This document shows, in pieces, positions 21,474 to 32,438 of a stretch of 64,000 nt of DNA (positions are counted from its first letter, which is position 1; every line of letters begins with the position of its first letter). Made by a program: the position numbers and the translations under genes. Under the pieces are notes generated by a model that was not told the origin of the DNA, ran no database searches, and saw only the letters and a program-made list of their open reading frames with translations. This stretch comes from an uncultured Clostridiaceae bacterium. GTDB taxonomy: Bacteria > Bacillota > Clostridia > TANB77 > CAG-508. The DNA lies in NCBI GenBank assembly GCA_949927585.1, contig CATLFA010000001.1:62001-126000 (forward strand), given 5' to 3'.

Positions 21474-21561
21474 AATTACTCTCCTTTTCAACAATAAAAT
21501 CAATGCCATTTTTAAATAAATAGCATATTATTCACTTAAAAATAGCATTGACTACTATTCT

Positions 21562-21602
21562 TATTATTTTGGCAGGGAGAAATCTCCCCACCTAAAATAA
21601 TA
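21562..21602. terminator. Long inverted repeat, probable terminator
   Basis: TTATTATTTT and AGGGAGA pair with TCTCCC and AAAATAATA, giving a GC core with A/T tails on both sides. It follows the 137-residue gene and marks the left edge of the fibre island. Confidence 0.8.
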
Positions 21603-21641
21603 CTTTTATTAATTATACCACGCTGACAACTATTTGTCAAT

Positions 21642-22055
21642 TTAATTAGTTTTATCTTCTGCTTCGCCATTTTCTTCTGCGTTTACTTTATTTAATTGTG
21701 CTTTAATTAATTCTATTTTTTCATTTAATTTTTGCTCATTATCAAATCTTTCTTTAACAAGAGCATCATTTCCTTTATAAAAAGTATATACTAATGTATT
21801 CTCATTTATTATATCTTTTTTTACATTTTTAATATGTATCAAGTTTACCAACTTATCTTCTCTTACTTTTATAAAAGAGCTTTGGTTTGATAGTTCTGTA
21901 AGTTTTGCTTTTGCATCATCTTCAGTTTCCATTTCTTCTTTTAATAAAGCTCCATCACTTAAATAGTAATTTACCTGTGTTAAAACTTCTTTATCTATTT
22001 CAACAGTAACTATTTTCTTAACATTAAATATTGTATCTTCAACAAATAAAAACAT
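21642..22055 (-). CDS. Fibre-adaptor paralogue (137 aa)
   Basis: Residues 1-110 are a clear paralogue of the N-terminus of the 434-residue protein at 28582-29886: both have MFL-V at the start, T-V/I-E-V/I-D-x-x-x-x-x-x-V-N-Y-L-x-S-D-G, and L-V-N-I/L-I-x-I. A short helical tail ends it. In the long paralogue the module precedes a fibre body, so this may be a free-standing docking or regulatory copy. No known family. Confidence 0.6.
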   Translation of the reverse strand: MFLFVEDTIFNVKKIVTVEIDKEVLTQVNYYLSDGALLKEEMETEDDAKAKLTELSNQSSFIKVREDKLVNLIHIKNVKKDIINENTLVYTFYKGNDALVKERFDNEQKLNEKIELIKAQLNKVNAEENGEAEDKTN

Positions 22056-22086
22056 TTATTTCTCTCCTTTCATTATGTATAATTGT

Positions 22087-22411
22087 TTATTTCTTGTCTT
22101 CCTTGACTTCGGTTATTTTGATATCAAAATGTTTTGTTAAAATCTTAGGAAGAAAATCACTAAATATTTTTAAAATAGAGTCTCCCATATATCCGTGCGA
22201 CCCCTGTCGCAAAGCTAGTCATTTGCCAACTTAAATTAAAACTTGAACATAACATATAAGTCAATAGCCCTGCGAAACCACCTATGATGGCAGAAGCAAA
22301 AAAGAAACTCAAACTTTTTTTTGCTTTCTTTGATGTTACACTTTTAATTAATCCTCCAAAGAAAGAGAAGGATAGATTAAAAAATAAATCATACCACGGT
22401 ATTTCACCCAT
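22087..22411 (-). CDS. Class III-type holin, read through a +1 shift
   Basis: 107 residues once recoded. Begins MGEIPWYDLFFNLSFSFFGG, followed by a KKAKK loop and two further hydrophobic segments, like phage_holin_3/LydA proteins. After T-G-V-A the zero frame meets CGG (22195-22193) and stops 9 codons later. Resuming on GGA gives G-V-A-G-Y-M-G-D and then a long amphipathic tail ending K-E-D-K-K at 22087. The G-Y-x-G-D pattern belongs to the family core. No endolysin is adjacent; the amidase is 19 kb away, but an M23 peptidase lies in the same island. Confidence 0.85.
22192..22195 (-). other. CGGA recoding site 3 (holin), P-site GCA
   Basis: gtc-gca-CGG-ata; protein resumes as GGA-TAT-ATG (G-Y-M), keeping the holin core. 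Confidence 0.9.
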
Positions 22412-22433
22412 ATTTTCTCCCCCTTATCATTCT

Positions 22434-23063
22434 TTATTCTTTTTGTTTATTGTTAGAAATGTGATGTATATTACAATAAAGAGATGCGCATAACATTATA
22501 GTTAGCATTCCTATCATTATTTTACAAGAAATAATTGCTTCATTTGTTTGGACTTCTTGTTTATTTACAGCTAAAATAATAAAATATTCACATTCACTTC
22601 TCAAACCACTTGGTATTCCTTGCCAATATACAACCATATCTTGGTCTGGCATATCTATAGTAATATACCCGTGGAATCCGTGATTAACTAAAACATTAGG
22701 GGTTTGTTCTTTTAGTGCTTTTATAATTTGTTCTCCAACTTCGTGTTTTTGTTGTTTACTAAAATTAGATAATAATTCACAATCTTTATTAAATAAATAA
22801 CAATATACCCCTGATTGTTCATTTATACTTTCAACAGAATGAATTATCATATCTCTATTAACTGGGTCACTGTTTAATGGTTCTTTTGTTATTGCTGCGA
22901 TAGTATCCATTTGTGTTGCAATAACTTGAACTTGAGATTCCTTTAATAATCTTACTCTTTCATATGTTTGATTCTTATTTAGATTAAACATATATGCAGA
23001 ACTAAATAATATAATTCCAGTTATCAATAGTGGAACTATTTTTAAAATTATCTTTTTCATCAT
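22434..23063 (-). CDS. Membrane sensor-like protein with extracytoplasmic domain
   Basis: 209 residues. Membrane segment at about 7-26, an extracytoplasmic domain of about 130 residues, a second membrane segment at about 181-199, and a short basic tail. The middle has the layout of a single-Cache/PAS sensor as in bacterial receptors: a helix after the first segment (ESQVQVIATQMD), then S-G-V-Y-C-Y-L-F-N-K-D, and H-G-F-H-G-Y-I-T-I-D-M. No kinase or output domain follows. Such a protein in a phage could sense the outside or block other phages; both are inferences. Confidence 0.65.
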   Translation of the reverse strand: MMKKIILKIVPLLITGIILFSSAYMFNLNKNQTYERVRLLKESQVQVIATQMDTIAAITKEPLNSDPVNRDMIIHSVESINEQSGVYCYLFNKDCELLSNFSKQQKHEVGEQIIKALKEQTPNVLVNHGFHGYITIDMPDQDMVVYWQGIPSGLRSECEYFIILAVNKQEVQTNEAIISCKIMIGMLTIMLCASLYCNIHHISNNKQKE

Positions 23064-23118
23064 ATTCTAACTCCTTAATAGGGACATATAATTACTATAT
23101 ATCCCTTATTAAAATTTA

Positions 23119-24844
23119 TTATGTTGAAGATGAAGGATTTAAACTATCTAAATAGTTTACCTTATAATTTCCACCTTCTAAAAATGTAACTTTCATTTCT
23201 GTATCAGATATATATTCATATTGAGCTTCAGATTCCTTAAAATGCCTCCAAGACCCTACTAAATCTGCAATCTCTCTAATATTATCTAAAACAGTTTTTC
23301 CATTTGCTCCATTTTGTGTAATACACGCTGCAAACCTAATAACTTTTGCTTTATATCCATTCCAACTCTCTAATGGAATTGTACTAAACTGAGCTAAACT
23401 ATATCCATTATCCATAAATTCTTGTTTATTGTGTATGTCAATATCTGTCCAACTACCAGCATTGTAAGTTTGCCAAGTTTTCCCACTGTCTTTTGACATT
23501 GCAAATCTTACATCTAGGTTATCTAAATTATGAGTAGATGTAATACTTTTAATTAAGGAAATATCTGAAATACTTACATCTTGTATTTGTTCTATTATGG
23601 CTCCATTGATGTGTCCAGATATATTTATTGATTCTTTTGCTTCTTTGGACATAACTAAAAATCTTGCATCATCCAATAAACCAATTCTATTAGTAATTAT
23701 AGTGTTTCCATAATCTTTATATGTAATTTCTTCTGGAACACTTTGATTATCAATCAACTTCCACTGATTTGTAAATATTGGTCTTACTGTACCATCAAGA
23801 CATTCAGCACCATCAAAATATTTATATCCTTCACTATCTTTTGCTAATATATATTTACTCTCATCTCTTCCTAATTCAAGTTCTATAAATCCATAGGCTG
23901 TCCAAGGATTCGTTAGATTTCTTTCAGAGTCTGCCTCTACAGTTGCATATCCTCTTGAAATCTCACTACATAGTGATGGATTGATGTAAGAAGTTCCACC
24001 AGAACCTCCAGCACCATTACCTCGAGAGTTACCACCAGAGTAACCTCCTCCACTTCCACCACCATCGTAGGAACCTCCTCCTCCGCCCCATCCACCGTAG
24101 TGGGTAGTATTAAGAGTTGTATGAGAAGGGGTACCTGACAATATTGCGTAGGCTTGGTTTCCACCAGAACCTCCAGCACCATTACCAGTTAAACCAGCAC
24201 CACCTCTTGTGTGGCTTGAAGTACCACCATTTGTATTTGTTCCATTAGATGTAACAGCATCCAATCCATAATAAGTAGCATTTCCAAAAGAAGAGTCAAG
24301 ACATCCTCCTCCTCCACCTGCCACAAATAAAACATCAACTTTCCTATTTAAAGGAGCAAATGTATAAGTTCCTACTGGATTATCTTTAAGAACTACAGAA
24401 GCTCCTCCTCCACCAGAACCATAGTCAGAACCGTTATTACACCAACCACGCATACCAACTAACATATAAAGTATATCACCCTTTTTAAGTTTAGCTGTTC
24501 CGACTATTTTCGCTCCTCGTCCGTGGTCTATTTCCAGAACCAGTTATTTCCCCAGTAGTAGGATTAATTGAGAATCCAGATTTCCCTGTTGTTCCGCCAG
24601 CTGCTCCACGAACAGTAAACTTAATATTTCCAGATGATGGGATTTCATATTTTTGCCAACCATATCCAATTCCTGTTACCTTTCCAGCTAAATTAGGGTC
24701 ATCAGCGTAACAACTATCTATATGATTAACTATATTTGAAGGAGACTCTACACCAATATAATAATAACTACTTGGTGTTACAGCTCCTAGCCCGTTGTAC
24801 TCTCCACCTTTTGCACACGATTTAAACTTTAAAATTTTTGCCAT
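23119..24844 (-). CDS. Glycine-rich tail-fibre receptor-binding protein, read through a +1 shift
   Basis: 574 residues once recoded. Opens MAKILKFKS, a variant of the docking leader found on many fibre genes here. A Gly-rich jelly (GGSGG, GGGGG, GAGGSGG) spans about residues 150-280, like Gly_rich/ALK-type fibre tips, followed by a beta-rich C-terminus. The break is in G-N-R-P at 24523-24521, and resumption on GGA gives R-P-G-R-G-A-K-I-V-G-T-A. The zero frame would end 15 codons later. Probable host-binding tip. Confidence 0.88.
24520..24523 (-). other. CGGA recoding site 4 (Gly-rich fibre), P-site CCA
   Basis: aga-cca-CGG-acg; the Gly-rich protein continues from GGA. Confidence 0.92.
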
Positions 24845-24857
24845 AAGTGTCTCCTTT

Positions 24858-27800
24858 CTATCCTATATTATCAATATCTTTATAATCTGATAAATCTATA
24901 TCAACGTGAGAATAATAAAAATCCGATACTGTATCTAAATCAGTCTCTTTTTCTTTTATTGATATAGTTAATTTACTTGATGCATTTACATTTAATAAGT
25001 CATCATTATATTTGAACATAGCTGGGTCATCAACAGTTACAATAATTTTTTCTTGATTTTTCAAACCTTCAATTTCTCTCAAAATCTCAACAGGTAAAAA
25101 TGCAAAATATTGATTTGGAGAAAATGTTATTTTATACTGAGAACCTTTAACTACAGAAAAGTATTCAGCCTGTAAGATACTCATATCTCCAACAGCAGGA
25201 GCAGAATCTTGAGTTCCTCTACCTAGAACTTGATAACTTCCATCTTTCCATACTGATATTGAAGGATAGTTTCTAACCCTACCATCTTCATATATTACAT
25301 ATAAAGTATCTAATTCTCCTATAGTTGGTAACATATTCTCATTTGCTAAGAACATAACCTTAACACCAATCTCTACTCCATCATATGTAAAGTTACCAGC
25401 TGCTGATTGCCCAATTTTATCCAATACTGTTTTATTTGTATGACTATGTGCAACTGTAACAGCATTATCAATAGCTAATGGTGTAGATGCTGGTTTCCCT
25501 TGTAATGCTCCCCAAGTAAATGTTAATGATACTTGATTTGCATCTAATTGTTTCCAAGCTGTTCCATCCCATAAATATTGGTCACATACAACAGGAGTAA
25601 CTCCTGCCGCAGAAACTTGGACATAGCCTATATTACCTATTTGATTTCCTGTCGCAGGTAAATCAGAAACATTTGTTACATAGTATGCTTTATTCATCCC
25701 ATTCCATTTATCTTTATCTGCTTGGGTTACGTGAATTACTGTATCAGATATATGATTATCATAATCTGTTAAATCTGACTTGTCTACTTTTGCATTCCAT
25801 TTATCTTTATCTGCTTGAGTTACGTGAGTTACTGTATCAGATATATGATTATCTAAGTCTGTTCTTAAACCAGCTTCAATTCCTTTTGCTCTTGTTGCTT
25901 CAGTATTTACTAATGTGGTTGCTGAATTTAATGTAGCAGTATCTTTATTATCTATTTCTGTTTTAGAGTAAGTGTCAGTTAAAGCATCTGGTAAGTTTCC
26001 AGTTGGAACTTTTCCGTTTGCATCTAATGGAGCATATCCATTAGCTTGACCTTTTTTACTAGAGTCTTCAGGAGTATATCCTAAAGCTGTAGTAATATCA
26101 TTAGCAGTTAGTGTTGAATTGCCATAAAATGCTTTAAGACTTCCTAATGATGTTGTTCCATCTCCTATAACTAATATCTTTCTGTTGGTATCATATACTA
26201 ATTCATTTGCTTTAGGTACATAAGTATTATCAGCTAAATCACTTTTTGTTTTAATTGTAACTTCTACTTCATTCCCATCTACTTTTGTAAATGCTTCCCA
26301 TTGTCCATTTGTATTCCCAGTGTCTCTTTTCCTAAAATATAATTTTCCATCATCAGTAGGCTCAGGGAAAGTAAATGTTCCTTGTGGGATTGGATTAATA
26401 TCCCAAGATGTTCCATTATATAAACCAATACCTGCTTGACCATTAGCGGTATTAACACAATTCTCGATTAATACCCAATTTCCTTTAATTGCCAATGTAG
26501 GTAAATCAGAAGCATTATCAGTTTTTACTGAACCTAAACATTCTGGCACACTAACGTCTTCTCTTGTCATTCTGATTAAATAAGCATTATCCAAATCAGA
26601 TTTGAAAGATTCTTGTACTGTTGCCAATGTGTCATTAGATGTAAAGTCTGTTAAAACTCTTACTAATATATCATCTAAAAATATTAAACTGTCTTTTGTA
26701 TATGGCTGTCCTTGTTTATATTCTTCTATATTTGCTCCACCTTGAACTTCTGGTAATTCATACCATTTTTTACCATTGCCAACAAACATCTTCATTTTTG
26801 CATCTATAACTGCACCAGTACCATTAGTCTGTTGTATAGCATCTGATGGAATAACATTAATTATTTCTCCACTTCCACCTACTTGACTAATTTCAACATT
26901 TATATCCTGTGTTGTTGTTGCAATTACTTCCCCTACAGAATATCCTGCCCCTGAAAGTTGTATAGTATATTCATAATCTTTTGGAGCTGGTGGCATAAAT
27001 TCTACTTCCCTACTAGTTACTGTTTTTGTTTTAATTATACCATTATTAATATCAATTTCTTTTATTAATGATAATGTTCCTAAATGACCATATACTGCTT
27101 CATTTATTCTCATATTTTGAATAGTCTCACTATTTTCAAAAACAATAGTATTAACTGGAATATTATTAATAGCATTTACTGTTTTATTCAAATCCATAGT
27201 TGTTTCATACAATTTGAATCTATAGTTTTCTGCCATTTCTCTTAAATTTCCGTTTGCTATATCAATATTTATTGAATCTTCTAAAGTGGCACCTGTATTA
27301 TCAGATATATAGTCATTTAATACTCTACCAATTCTACCATCAGCAAATACTAATTTATCTTTATAAAATAAAGTTCCTTGTTTGTATGGAAGTATTCCGT
27401 GGTTCTGCTTCTTTATTTAATACTAATAAATTTCCAGCAGTAACATCTTTATCGAAAGAGTCATCTATATTTGCCCCAGTACTATCTGCAATGAAATCTT
27501 TCATTACTCTAGTAATAAGATTTCCGTTATATACAAGAGTATCTTTGAAATACATATTTGATTGAGCATATTGATTCATAATTTGAACGTGGTCTGTATT
27601 AATTAAACTTATTTTATTATTCTTAATATCTGCTTCAAATGATTGTTCTAATGTATTCCCAGCTGTATTATCTGAATGATAATTAGCTTCTACTCTTGCA
27701 ATTTTTTCATCTAAAAATACTAAACTGTTTTCTAAATAATCAGTATCTTGTGCATATGGCAAAACTGCTACAAAATCTCCAGAATTAATAGGAACTAATT

Positions 27801-28566
27801 TACTATTAGCAACATCAAAATCAAAAGATTCTTCTACAGTCGCTTGTGTAGCATCAGATGTATAATCAACATCTACCCTTGCGATTTCACTTCCTATATA
27901 TACTAATGTATCTTTATCATATTGTGTAGCTTGTGTATATGGTAGTACTTTTGATACTTTTCTTTCTGTTACAATAGCAACTAAATTTCCTGCCTTTAAA
28001 TCCTTTTCAAAACTTAAATCTTCATTTGCTTCTATTATATCAGCAGTAAAATCAATTGTTACAATATATAATTTATTGTTGTGTTTTACTAATTTATCAG
28101 TAGTATATTCTTCTCCTTGTTTATATTTTAAACAGTTTGTATCAATATAATCATCTTTATTTATAGGAACTAAATTCCCATTATCTAAATCATATTTAAA
28201 ACTATCATCAACAGTTGCTTCTGTATTATTTGATGTAAAATCTTTTGTTACCAAATATGCTTCATTGTTGTATATAATCAATGTATTTTTTTTTAAATCT
28301 ATACCTTGTTTATATTCTTCAATTACAGCATCTGGTGTAGTTGCTACTCCCGTTTCTAATTCTCTCCATTTTTTTAATATAGCATCTACTGAATTATTTG
28401 AATTAAAAACATAAAACTTGCTAGTTTCTTTATTATACACCATTATTCCATCATATATAATTGATTCAGCCATACTTGTCATATCAGCTATTGTATCTTT
28501 AACTATACGAGAGTCTAATGGTTTTCTTCCTTGATAAAGGAAGTTATCTGCTATTCCTATTGCCAT
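24858..28566 (-). CDS. Giant repeat-containing tail fibre, read through a +1 shift
   Basis: 1,235 residues once recoded. The first 450 residues hold about seven degenerate repeats of about 60 residues built on Y-K-Q-G-x-x-Y-x-K-D-T-L-V, I-A-R-V and E-E-S-F-x-x-D-V/L. The frame breaks inside the repeats (after E-P, CGG at 27399-27397). The next repeat continues in the +1 frame as G-I-L-P-Y-K-Q-G-T-L-F-Y-K-D, so repeat periodicity itself proves the join. The C-terminal half has twin H-V-T-Q-A-D-K-D-K-W-N motifs typical of phage fibres, then a beta-rich tip. The first part alone would be a truncated fibre. Confidence 0.92.
27396..27399 (-). other. CGGA recoding site 5 (giant fibre), P-site CCA
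   Basis: gaa-cca-CGG-aat; the 60-residue repeat resumes in register from GGA. Confidence 0.93.
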
Positions 28567-28581
28567 TTTTTACTCCCCTTT

Positions 28582-29886
28582 CTATCCATATATCTGTTTA
28601 AAATTTGTTCCTGTTGTTGCATCTGTTAATACATATACATAATAAGGAACAACATCTCCAGTTATAGGACTTGTTAAATTTACTTCCAATTTTGTATATC
28701 CATCAATTTGACTAAATCCATTTCCATCTTTAATACTTGTTAATGCTCCAAATGACTTTGGATACATATAACAAAATCTTGCATCATTTAACATTATATT
28801 TTCCCAAGTTAATGCTTTAGTTTTCTTAATACTTTTAGCAAAAGTTGATGCCAAGGTTGTTGCTAAAGCGTCATCTATATTTGCTGTTGATGTAGCTCCA
28901 TAATATGAAGCATATACAAATTCAACTTTTCCTGTATGTGATGATTTTATATTACCATTATAAATTAATTCCACTTTGAAAGTAGTATCTGTAGTAATCT
29001 TATTTGTATATTCATATATATACTCTGATTTTCCTTTTACATAGTTCATAGTGTGTACCAAATTATTTCCATTATAGAACTTGACTTCATTGATAGGAAC
29101 CGTAACTGAGCTTTCATTATTTATCTTCAATGTCATTCTACATCCATTTACAATAGTTCCAACTTCATTTAATACGTTAGCACTAAAAGATGAACTAATT
29201 ATTGGTGTAATATCTTTTCTCAATATTTTTTCTGCGAACTCTGTAAATGTCATTCCTTCTTCAAAAAATGTACCAATATTTGCAGCTCCACAAACTACAT
29301 TAGATGTAATATCTTTTTCTAATATTGTAGTACCATCACTTTCCATAGGATTATATGACTCTGAATCATCATCCCAATAATACATCTTTTCTGTATCTCT
29401 TGCTAAATAAATACAATTTTCTTCCCCAATTAATGGAAAATCTGAAGCTGTTGCCATTTGGATAAGTCCACCATCATCACTTCCAGTTCCTCCACTACCA
29501 GAACCAGTTCCGTGACGTAAATCTTCAAGTTTCTTTTTTAATTCTCCTACTTCTGCTTTCACATCAGCTTCACTATTGTATAAAACTTTAACAGGAGCAC
29601 CTTTATATAAAATATACATTAATCTCTTAGGATTAATTTTGTCCTGTACAATATCTTCTATATAAATTATATTGACTAGTCTTTCATCACCAGTCTCCCA
29701 AAAGTGATGATGTGCTTCTACAATTATTTGTAGTTTTTTTACTGATTCAATATGATTTTTAAATCTCTCCTTAACGATTCCACCATCACTAAATAAGTAA
29801 TTTACTTCAGAAGGAGTATCTCTATCTACTTCAATAGTAGTTATCCTTTTCTCATTTAAAATATTATTATTTACTGATAAAAACAT
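28582..29886 (-). CDS. Tail fibre with adaptor module (434 aa)
   Basis: Residues 1-115 are the adaptor also found alone at 21642-22055. A helical segment and Gly-Ser linker (GTGSGSGGTGSDDGG) follow. The remainder has beta domains with W-D-D-D-S-E-S-Y and a tip. Strong AGGAGG before ATG 29886. Gene order puts it before the giant fibre, two bases-to-tens apart in one operon. Likely part of the same fibre assembly. Confidence 0.65.
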   Translation of the reverse strand: MFLSVNNNILNEKRITTIEVDRDTPSEVNYLFSDGGIVKERFKNHIESVKKLQIIVEAHHHFWETGDERLVNIIYIEDIVQDKINPKRLMYILYKGAPVKVLYNSEADVKAEVGELKKKLEDLRHGTGSGSGGTGSDDGGLIQMATASDFPLIGEENCIYLARDTEKMYYWDDDSESYNPMESDGTTILEKDITSNVVCGAANIGTFFEEGMTFTEFAEKILRKDITPIISSSFSANVLNEVGTIVNGCRMTLKINNESSVTVPINEVKFYNGNNLVHTMNYVKGKSEYIYEYTNKITTDTTFKVELIYNGNIKSSHTGKVEFVYASYYGATSTANIDDALATTLASTFAKSIKKTKALTWENIMLNDARFCYMYPKSFGALTSIKDGNGFSQIDGYTKLEVNLTSPITGDVVPYYVYVLTDATTGTNFKQIYG

Positions 29887-29904
29887 TAATTTTCCTCCTT
29901 CCTA

Positions 29905-30712
29905 TTATAAATTTAATACCGCCTCTATTTTTAATTGTTTATCATTCAAACAATGCTTTACTTGTTCCATATCTATATGCTCATTACTTACGAATCCTAT
30001 TCCAATAAACCCAATAACAACATCATCCTTAATGTTATGTATAGCTTTTGCAAAATATGCTTTTGTTCCTGTTTGAACAAAATAATCATATAATGAAGTA
30101 TCAATTTTTTTTAAATTTTCAACGTCTTCTATAAAACATAAACCTTTTTCGTTTAACTCTTTTATTAGGAATGTTGAAAAACTCCTTAATTGATTTTGAA
30201 ATGAACTTATATTATGTGTTACACCAGCTGCACATTTTTCATTAGACATACTCATTTTTAATATAGAATTTCCTAACATATCGTTTCCACCATTATGGAA
30301 CTTAATTAAACTTACTCTACTAGCGTTACACGCAACTAATGTTCTATCTAAAAATACATCAATCTCTTCATCTATCTTTGTCATCCTTTGATTCTCTTCG
30401 GACGATAAAATATGTGGCTGTTTTATTCCTTCTAAAACTTTATCTATTAATTCCTGATATTTTTTTTCTGACATATTTTTACTTTCCATTAATATATCAT
30501 ATAAATTATCTGATTTCTTTTCCAAATTATCTAATAATTCATCATATCTTTTTTGTCTTTTATCTTCCATTTCTTTAACTCTTGAAGATACTGCTGCATC
30601 TTTTTTATTTTTTCTAACATACATATCGTGTACTTGCCATAGTACAAATCCAGCCGCCGTTACAATAAATCCGAAGGTCTGCAATAGTTTTAACTATTTC
30701 TAGCCATTCCAT
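29905..30712 (-). CDS. Membrane-anchored GAF-like protein, read through a +1 shift near its start
   Basis: 268 residues once recoded. ATG 30712 follows AAAGGGGAAG. Thirteen codons (M-E-W-L-E-I-V-K-T-I-A-D-L) lead to CGG at 30673-30671; resuming on GGA completes one membrane helix, L-G-F-I-V-T-A-A-G-F-V-L-W. A coiled coil follows (residues about 35-100), then a C-terminal domain with V-S-L-I-K-F-H-N-G-G-N and G-F-I-G-I-G-F, like GAF-family phage membrane proteins. The shift decides whether the anchor forms. Starting after the shift, at 30684, would need a poor start without a ribosome site. Confidence 0.82.
30670..30673 (-). other. CGGA recoding site 6 (GAF-like), P-site CTT
   Basis: gac-ctt-CGG-att, only 14 codons into the gene. 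CTT is also the P-site codon of the classic prfB shift, but here no stop codon is in the A site. Confidence 0.85.
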
Positions 30713-30728
30713 TAATACATCTTCCCCT

Positions 30729-31811
30729 TTATTTCTTTTTCTTTCCTTTTGACCTATTCTTTGGAGCTGTTTCTCTCAAGGCTTCAGCAAGTTTACCTAA
30801 TCCTTTCCATTCTCTTTCGTCAACTCTTAGGTCATTATATATTGCAACCATCTCAGAAGAAGTCCATCCTACAATACTTTGTATTAGTTCTGCTTCTAAT
30901 CCTATTCTACTTAGATATGTTACAAAATAATGTCTAAAACTATGCGAATAAATGTCTATTCCTGACATTTCCGTCCATTTTTGTGTCCAACCACTTACAA
31001 CACTTGTAGTTATTGGATTTCCATCTCGCTTTATAAATATTGCATTATGTTCTTTAACATTATTTTCTTTCATTATCTTTTCTCTAATAGGCAACCATTC
31101 TTTGTACCAAGGAAGAAATAAATCTTTAATGATATATTTATAAAGCATTTTACCTGTTCTTCCTCTACCTTTTGTTTTAATCTGTTTTTTAGTTACTAAA
31201 AATAAATCATCAAAGGCAGTTTCTTTTTCATCAATCAAATCAATTGTAATTCTTAATGTTTCATTTAACCTTGTACCAGTACTTACTGACAACACTATAT
31301 ATAAGGCTTCTTGAAATCTATAAGGGTCATCTTTCGATAATTCTTTTAATTGTTTAGTTAATTTATCAATTTGTTCTGGAGAGATAATAGTTTTTTCTCT
31401 AACTGGTTCTTTAACTGGTTTCTCTATCTTCTGTACAATATTTCTGAAATTTTCATATCTCTCTATTTCATCTAATTGATTTTCTATATATGTACTTAAA
31501 GAAGACAAAGAAGAGTGCATTTGTGCAAATCTATTAGGACTATATTGTAGTTCTTCCGAACAAAAAATAAAGAAATCTTGCATTTCTATTTTCTTTATTG
31601 TTTCAAATGGTTTGTTATCATTATATTCTAAGTTCCAACAGAAAAATATATCAAAATTACTTTTATATACAGTAATTGTTCCTTCGCTTTTCGTTTGTGA
31701 CATATATCTTAAAAATCTTTGTACTAACTTTTTATTACTATCTTCTATCTTCTCTATCTTTTCTGGAGAAGTAATTACCTTTCTAAAAGTTTTCCTTGCC
31801 AACTCTCTCAC
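30729..31811 (-). CDS. Tyrosine recombinase
   Basis: 360 residues, phage-integrase family. SAM-like N-terminal domain, then catalytic Arg in S-T-G-T-R-L-N-E, Lys in the K-Q-I-K-T-K-G-R-G-R turn, H-S-F-R-H-Y (H-x-x-R), the V-G-W-T-S position and the nucleophile in V-A-I-Y-N-D-L. All needed residues are present. The frame opens on GTG 31811 but the ribosome site overlaps it; TTG 31802 is better spaced. It lies inside the fibre island, not beside an attachment site I can see. It could integrate the phage or rearrange fibre genes. Confidence 0.92.
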   Translation of the reverse strand: MRELARKTFRKVITSPEKIEKIEDSNKKLVQRFLRYMSQTKSEGTITVYKSNFDIFFCWNLEYNDNKPFETIKKIEMQDFFIFCSEELQYSPNRFAQMHSSLSSLSTYIENQLDEIERYENFRNIVQKIEKPVKEPVREKTIISPEQIDKLTKQLKELSKDDPYRFQEALYIVLSVSTGTRLNETLRITIDLIDEKETAFDDLFLVTKKQIKTKGRGRTGKMLYKYIIKDLFLPWYKEWLPIREKIMKENNVKEHNAIFIKRDGNPITTSVVSGWTQKWTEMSGIDIYSHSFRHYFVTYLSRIGLEAELIQSIVGWTSSEMVAIYNDLRVDEREWKGLGKLAEALRETAPKNRSKGKKKK

Positions 31812-31826
31812 CTTCTTTTATTATTT

Positions 31827-32417
31827 TTATCTAATTATGATAATATTACAAATAACATTTAAGTCTTCTAATGATATAAATTTTGGAGATGTCATAAACT
31901 CTTTTATTCCATTTTCTAATAAATCCAAATTAATTCTATTCTCCCATTTTTCTTTACTGTCGTCTCCACAACAAACAACGAACAATCTATTTTTGAAATG
32001 TTGTCGCCCCTCATTAGATTGATTATTATATAGCCAAGTGGCTAGTTCTGCTTTACCATCATTTGTATCTAAATTAAAATGTTCATATGCAGTTGATGGG
32101 TAATTCGTTACTTTGACATCAAATGGGATATTATTTATATAAATGTCTTTTTCTTTATCTTTTTTGTTTTCCACTTTTATTGCTCCATATTTACAAAATA
32201 ACTCTTCACAAGCATTTGATATTTGTAAATTTATCCATCTATGAATTGCATAATCTATATCATTTTCTTTACTTAATAATAAATGACTCACTTTAATAAG
32301 TGAGTCATAATCTTTAATATCATATATAAATTTTGTTTTATAATCTAATATATTATTTTGTTTTACCCAATTACTATTCATTATTTGAATAGCTTTTTTT
32401 AAATCTTCTATAATCAT
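31827..32417 (-). CDS. Possible PD-(D/E)xK nuclease-like protein (196 aa)
   Basis: Unrecognised soluble protein. The middle reads C-E-E-L-F-C-K-Y-G-A, then D-I-Y-I-N and P-F-D-V-K-V-T, which fits the E...D...D-x-K order of PD-(D/E)xK nucleases. H-F-N-L-D and F-V-V-C-C follow. It lies between an M23 peptidase and a recombinase, in an accessory part of the island. It could be a homing or defence nuclease. The match is by pattern only. Confidence 0.5.
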   Translation of the reverse strand: MIIEDLKKAIQIMNSNWVKQNNILDYKTKFIYDIKDYDSLIKVSHLLLSKENDIDYAIHRWINLQISNACEELFCKYGAIKVENKKDKEKDIYINNIPFDVKVTNYPSTAYEHFNLDTNDGKAELATWLYNNQSNEGRQHFKNRLFVVCCGDDSKEKWENRINLDLLENGIKEFMTSPKFISLEDLNVICNIIIIR

Positions 32418-32438
32418 ATTTTCTCCTAAAACAATATA

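Noticed and set aside
21510..21561. Copies of a short AATAGCAT repeat as an attachment site
   Set aside because: Only two imperfect copies in AT-rich sequence beside a terminator; not enough to call.
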